Of a stretch of 8,309 nucleotides of DNA, positions 5,573-8,309 are shown in pieces; position 1 is the first letter of the stretch, and every line of letters begins with the position of its first letter. The notes below the pieces were generated by a model, which made no database searches, was not told the origin of the DNA, and saw nothing but the letters and a program-made list of their open reading frames with translations. Position numbers and translations under genes: made by a program. This DNA is from Planktomarina sp. GTDB lineage: Bacteria; Pseudomonadota; Alphaproteobacteria; Rhodobacterales; Rhodobacteraceae. The stretch is from positions 1 to 8,309 of the forward strand of contig JAKMFM010000224.1 of assembly GCA_022425445.1 (NCBI GenBank), written 5' to 3'.

Positions 5573-5772
5573 AGATTTACAGGTTTTTGTCCGAAGACGA
5601 TTCGTCTAAATTTTGCCATAAAATCACAGAGGCCCTGTCCAAAGGTTGGGAGCTCTATGGAGATCCGACCTATGCGCATGATGCAACGGTGGGCGTGATG
5701 CGCTGTGGCCAGGCCGTCGTTAAGGAGGTTGCCGGAGAGTATAGTCCTAAGATGAAACTGGGAGCGCAATAA
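5569..5772 (+). CDS. DUF1737-domain protein (67 aa)
   Basis: A small soluble protein of unknown function. The DUF1737 pattern covers most of it: KIYRFLSEDDSSKFCHKITEALSKGWELYGDPT (2-34), then CGQAVVKEV (about 46-54). There is no membrane segment or signal peptide. Its ATG overlaps the TGA of the thioesterase gene (ATGA) and its TAA overlaps the ATG of mch (TAATG), so it is translationally coupled on both sides; GGAGG (5557-5561) is its ribosome site. Such tight placement between two ethylmalonyl-CoA pathway genes suggests a role tied to that pathway, perhaps as an accessory or regulatory subunit, but DUF1737 proteins also occur in other settings and no function can be claimed. Confidence 0.88.
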   Translation: MKIYRFLSEDDSSKFCHKITEALSKGWELYGDPTYAHDATVGVMRCGQAVVKEVAGEYSPKMKLGAQ

Positions 5773-6797
5773 TGAAGACCAGTGCAGGATTGTTTTTTGA
5801 AGATTATCGAGTGGGGCAGGTGATCGATCATGCGGTCCCGCGGACGGTGGGGACCGGTGAGCGGGCGCTGTATCACGCGCTTTATCCGGCGCGCCACGCG
5901 CTCTATTCCTCCGATCATTTTGCGCAAAACTGTGGTTTGCCGCAAAGCCCGTTGGATGACCTGATCGCTTTTCATGTGGTTTTTGGCAAAACTGTGCCAG
6001 ATATCTCTTTAAATGCCGTGGCCAATTTGGGCTACGCAGAGGCGCGCTGGCTGCGGCCTGTCTATCCGGGGGATACACTGCGTGCGCGCTCAACCGTCAT
6101 TGGAGTGAAGCAAAACTCAAGTGGAAAAACAGGCGTTGTTTGGGTGCGCAGTGAGGGGTTCAACCAGGCAGATGAGATGGTGATGTCGTTTGTGCGTTGG
6201 GTCATGGTGCGTAAGAAGGATGCAGCGGCCCCGGCGCCGCAAACCGTTGTGCCGATGCTGGGACAGGCTGTTTTGGCATCGGATTTGAGTGTGCCTGATG
6301 GGTTGAACTTTGCCAATTATAATATTAATTTGTCAGGAAGTTCTTATCTCTACAGTGACTATACCATTGGCGAAGTGATAGACCATGTTGATGGCGTCAC
6401 TCTATCAGAGGCCGAGCATATGATGGCCACCCGCTTGTGGCAAAACACTGCAAAAGTCCATTTCGATGCCACAGCCCGACCAGATGGTCTGCGCTTAATT
6501 TATGGTGGGCATGTCATATCCATGGCGCGGGCCTTGTCTTTCAATGGGCTGGGCAATGCGCAAATTTTGGCAGCGATCAACGGGGGAGCCCATGCCAATC
6601 CTTGCTTTGCGGGGGACACGTTGCGCGCATGGAGTGAGGTGCTGGATAAGTCGGAAACCTCTAATCCCTCTGTTGGTGCATTGCGTTTGCGGTTGGTGGC
6701 GCACAAGGGTGTGTCGCCTCATCTGCGCGGAGATGACGGCAAATATAACAGCGATGTGTTGTTGGATCTTGATTATTGGGCTTTGATACCGCGGTAA
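5772..6797 (+). CDS. mch: Mesaconyl-CoA hydratase (beta-methylmalyl-CoA dehydratase)
   Basis: Catalyses reversible hydration of mesaconyl-CoA to beta-methylmalyl-CoA in the ethylmalonyl-CoA pathway, just before the lyase that releases glyoxylate and propionyl-CoA. The 341-residue protein is a double hotdog (MaoC-like). The internal duplication is readable: FEDYRVGQVIDH (9-20) matches YSDYTIGEVIDH (194-205), and YPGDTLRA (98-105) matches FAGDTLRA (279-286). The NTAKVHFD segment (225-232) followed by YGGHVISMARALS (244-256) lies where MaoC hydratases keep their catalytic Asp/Asn-His elements. Length and sequence fit R. sphaeroides Mch (about 343 residues). The start overlaps the upstream stop by one base (TAATG), with GGGAG (5760-5764) in front. 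It ends the three-gene coupled block; the palindrome at 6816-6850 follows. Other MaoC hydratases are possible, but context and full length make Mch likely. Confidence 0.9.
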   Translation: MKTSAGLFFEDYRVGQVIDHAVPRTVGTGERALYHALYPARHALYSSDHFAQNCGLPQSPLDDLIAFHVVFGKTVPDISLNAVANLGYAEARWLRPVYPGDTLRARSTVIGVKQNSSGKTGVVWVRSEGFNQADEMVMSFVRWVMVRKKDAAAPAPQTVVPMLGQAVLASDLSVPDGLNFANYNINLSGSSYLYSDYTIGEVIDHVDGVTLSEAEHMMATRLWQNTAKVHFDATARPDGLRLIYGGHVISMARALSFNGLGNAQILAAINGGAHANPCFAGDTLRAWSEVLDKSETSNPSVGALRLRLVAHKGVSPHLRGDDGKYNSDVLLDLDYWALIPR

Positions 6798-6815
6798 TTG
6801 TGCCGCCAGATTGTG

Positions 6816-6850
6816 TTTCGTGATCACAAAATTTATTTGTGATCACGAAA
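6816..6850. repeat. Perfect nested palindrome between mch and sdhC
   Basis: TTTCGTGATCACAAA (6816-6830) and TTTGTGATCACGAAA (6836-6850) are exact reverse complements of 15 bases with a five-base ATTTA spacer. Each arm contains the 8-base palindrome GTGATCAC (6820-6827, 6839-6846), with centres 19 bases apart. As RNA it would be a very strong hairpin, but no U-run follows on either strand. A paired operator or a Rho-independent-like mRNA end stabiliser for the upstream operon are both possible. The 11-base CGTGATCACAA also occurs at 7162-7172 inside sdhC. Confidence 0.6.
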
Positions 6851-6973
6851 TCCAAAAAATCGACGATTAACGCCCAAACTGCGGTAATTTGCCCGTCATA
6901 ACTGTGGCCTTCGGGGCTTGCACATGGCAAGGACTCCGTAGAGTATGCTTTGACAAACTTAGAAGGATATATC

Positions 6974-7357
6974 ATGGCTGATGTTAATCGTGGCAATCGC
7001 CCGTTGTCTCCTCATTTGACGATCTACCGTCCTCAAATGACATCGATTTCATCTATATTTGTGCGCATCACAGGCAACGCCCTTTTGGCCGCGACGCTTT
7101 TGTTGATCGCTTGGCTCTTAGCGGCATCGACCAGCGCAGCGGCTTTTGCTTGGGTGCAACACGTGATCACAAGCTGGTTCGGCGACTTGGTCTTTCTTCT
7201 GTCGCTCTGGGCGCTTTGGTATCACACGCTTGGCGGCCTGCGTCATTTGATTTGGGACACCGGTCGCGGACTGGAGTTGAAAACCGCAGAGCGTATGGGT
7301 TGGATGATGATCACAGGATCGCTACTTCTCACCGCTCTCACTGTAATTTGGCTGTAA
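6974..7357 (+). CDS. sdhC: Succinate dehydrogenase cytochrome b556 subunit SdhC
   Basis: Membrane anchor of complex II that binds heme b and ubiquinone and passes electrons from the SdhAB catalytic part. The 127-residue protein begins NRPLSPHLTIYRPQMTSISSIFVRITG. S27 and R31 correspond to the quinone-site Ser and Arg of E. coli SdhC, and H84 in WYHTLGGLRHLIWD is the heme ligand. Three membrane segments lie at about 29-51, 60-83 and 108-127. ATG 6974 is chosen because AGAAGG (6961-6966) sits seven bases upstream and MADVNRGNRPLSPH matches the family start; an in-frame start at 6950 would precede this site. First gene of the sdh operon; a weak promoter such as TTGCAC (6918-6923) may lie upstream, or it may be reached by read-through from mch. 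Confidence 0.95.
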   Translation: MADVNRGNRPLSPHLTIYRPQMTSISSIFVRITGNALLAATLLLIAWLLAASTSAAAFAWVQHVITSWFGDLVFLLSLWALWYHTLGGLRHLIWDTGRGLELKTAERMGWMMITGSLLLTALTVIWL

Positions 7358-7369
7358 GGAGTGCATGAT

Positions 7370-7741
7370 ATGGCTTTTTTGACCGATCGCAAACGCGCAA
7401 GCGGCCTTGGCGCTGCGAAAACCGGAACGGAGCATTTTTGGGGGATGACGATTTCCTCCGTGGCTTTGCTCATCCTCGTGCCAGTTTTTCTGTTCACTGT
7501 GGGACCAATGATTGGACAAGACTATGAGGCGGTAACAGCCCACTTTGCCCGCCCGTTTCCCGCATTGGTCGCGCTTTTGACGTTCAGTGTTGCACTGCTG
7601 CATTTCAAAAACGGCGTGACCGTATTGATCGAGGACTATGTACATGGCCTGGCTCGTAAGGTCTGGATCATCATCATGACCTGTGTGTCCTACGCGGCTA
7701 TCGCTGCGGCTGTTTTCGCCATCGCGCGCCTCGCCCTTTAA
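7370..7741 (+). CDS. sdhD: Succinate dehydrogenase membrane anchor subunit SdhD
   Basis: Second membrane anchor of complex II, pairing with SdhC around heme b and the quinone site. The 123-residue product has three hydrophobic segments (about 26-46, 64-86, 97-121). LLHFKNGVTVLIEDYVHG (76-93) carries H78 and the D89-Y90 pair that correspond to the heme/quinone-site residues of SdhD. The N-terminus MAFLTDRKRASGLGAAKTGTEHFW is typical of alphaproteobacterial SdhD. ATG 7370 is preferred over the in-frame GTG at 7361 because that GTG lies within the AAGGAG ribosome site (7356-7361). The sdhC stop (7355-7357) also overlaps this site, so the two genes are closely coupled. Confidence 0.93.
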   Translation: MAFLTDRKRASGLGAAKTGTEHFWGMTISSVALLILVPVFLFTVGPMIGQDYEAVTAHFARPFPALVALLTFSVALLHFKNGVTVLIEDYVHGLARKVWIIIMTCVSYAAIAAAVFAIARLAL

Positions 7742-7759
7742 GTTTCGGAGACCATACCT

Positions 7760-8309
7760 ATGGCTGCTTATGAATATGAAACCCATGATTTCGATGTTGT
7801 GGTGGTTGGGGCCGGGGGCGCAGGTTTGCGCGCGACACTCGGGATGGCCGAACAAGGCCTGCGCACAGCTTGCGTCACAAAAGTTTTCCCAACGCGCTCC
7901 CATACGGTGGCAGCTCAGGGTGGCATTGCTGCAAGTCTAGGCAATATGGGCCCTGACAGCTGGCAGTGGCACATGTATGACACGGTCAAAGGATCCGATT
8001 GGCTTGGCGATACAGATGCGATGGAATATCTCGCCCGCGAGGCGCCCAAGGCAGTCTATGAGCTGGAACATTACGGCGTGCCTTTCTCGCGCACTGAGGC
8101 GGGAAAAATTTATCAGCGCCCCTTTGGTGGTCATACGACAGAATTTGGTGAAGGCCCGCCGGTGCAGCGCACCTGTGCCGCCGCGGACCGGACGGGGCAC
8201 GCGATTTTGCATACGCTCTACGGCCAGTCGTTGAAGAACAATGCAGAATTTTACATCGAATATTTCGCCATTGACTTGGTAATGTCAGAGGATGGCGTGT
8301 GCCAAGGGG
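7760..8309 (+). CDS. sdhA: Succinate dehydrogenase flavoprotein subunit SdhA, N-terminal part (cut by window edge)
   Basis: FAD-carrying catalytic subunit of complex II, oxidising succinate to fumarate. 183 codons of a protein normally near 600 residues are present; the frame is open at the window end. Visible are the dinucleotide-binding GAGGAG (17-22), RSHTVAAQGG (46-55) whose H48 is the site of covalent FAD attachment, and GKIYQRPFGGHTTEFG followed by RTCAAADRTGHAILHTL. The succinate-binding His/Arg of the capping domain lies beyond the edge. ATG 7760 has GGAG (7747-7750) nine bases upstream and starts 18 bases after the sdhD stop. sdhB is expected further downstream but cannot be seen. 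Confidence 0.96.
   Translation, partial: MAAYEYETHDFDVVVVGAGGAGLRATLGMAEQGLRTACVTKVFPTRSHTVAAQGGIAASLGNMGPDSWQWHMYDTVKGSDWLGDTDAMEYLAREAPKAVYELEHYGVPFSRTEAGKIYQRPFGGHTTEFGEGPPVQRTCAAADRTGHAILHTLYGQSLKNNAEFYIEYFAIDLVMSEDGVCQG

Noticed and set aside
6816..6850. Simple intrinsic terminator for mch
   Set aside because: The stem is strong but no U-run follows on either strand; it is recorded as a palindrome of undecided role.

Overview
The window looks like a chromosomal segment of an alphaproteobacterium of the order Rhodobacterales (Roseobacter/Rhodobacter relatives). The protein sequences, the alphaproteobacterial type of PyrE, and the gene order mdh / malyl-CoA thioesterase / DUF1737 / mesaconyl-CoA hydratase / sdhCDA all point there; from memory this order matches the corresponding Rhodobacter sphaeroides locus. 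I see no tRNA, rRNA, CRISPR array, insertion sequence or prophage gene. Most of the window is core metabolism, with several unexplained non-coding signals between the genes.

Layout. Positions 1-2268, minus strand, read pyrC -> pyrE -> dnaB (dnaB is cut by the left edge). pyrC and pyrE are 25 bases apart and supply two de novo pyrimidine steps (dihydroorotase, orotate phosphoribosyltransferase). The 232-base gap before dnaB carries several DnaA-box-like 9-mers. Positions 2422-3049, plus strand, hold a 98-residue unknown membrane protein and a 73-residue DUF1127 protein. Positions 3050-3536 hold no convincing protein gene, but contain a hairpin just after the DUF1127 stop, a possible heat-shock-type promoter, several palindromes, a perfect extended -10 promoter element and a strong terminator. 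Together the last two suggest a small RNA of about 100 nt running toward the end of mdh. mdh (minus strand, 3537-4499) is transcribed away from the next block.

Positions 4700-6797, plus strand, form a tightly coupled set: a CitE-like (3S)-malyl-CoA thioesterase (mcl2), a 67-residue DUF1737 protein and mesaconyl-CoA hydratase (mch), with stop/start overlaps of 4 and 1 bases. After a 176-base gap containing a striking perfect nested palindrome come sdhC, sdhD and the first 183 codons of sdhA.

How the genes work together: Mch and Mcl2 belong to the ethylmalonyl-CoA pathway for acetyl-CoA assimilation. Mch converts mesaconyl-CoA to beta-methylmalyl-CoA. The lyase Mcl1 (not in this window) splits that to glyoxylate and propionyl-CoA, and condenses glyoxylate with acetyl-CoA to malyl-CoA. 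Mcl2 hydrolyses malyl-CoA to malate, Mdh oxidises malate, and propionyl-CoA enters the TCA cycle as succinyl-CoA upstream of succinate dehydrogenase. The locus therefore places the pathway's exit points beside the TCA enzymes that receive its products. No wholly new system is evident. The best leads are the small-RNA candidate, the nested palindrome before sdhC, and the uncharacterised DUF1737 gene inside the pathway operon.
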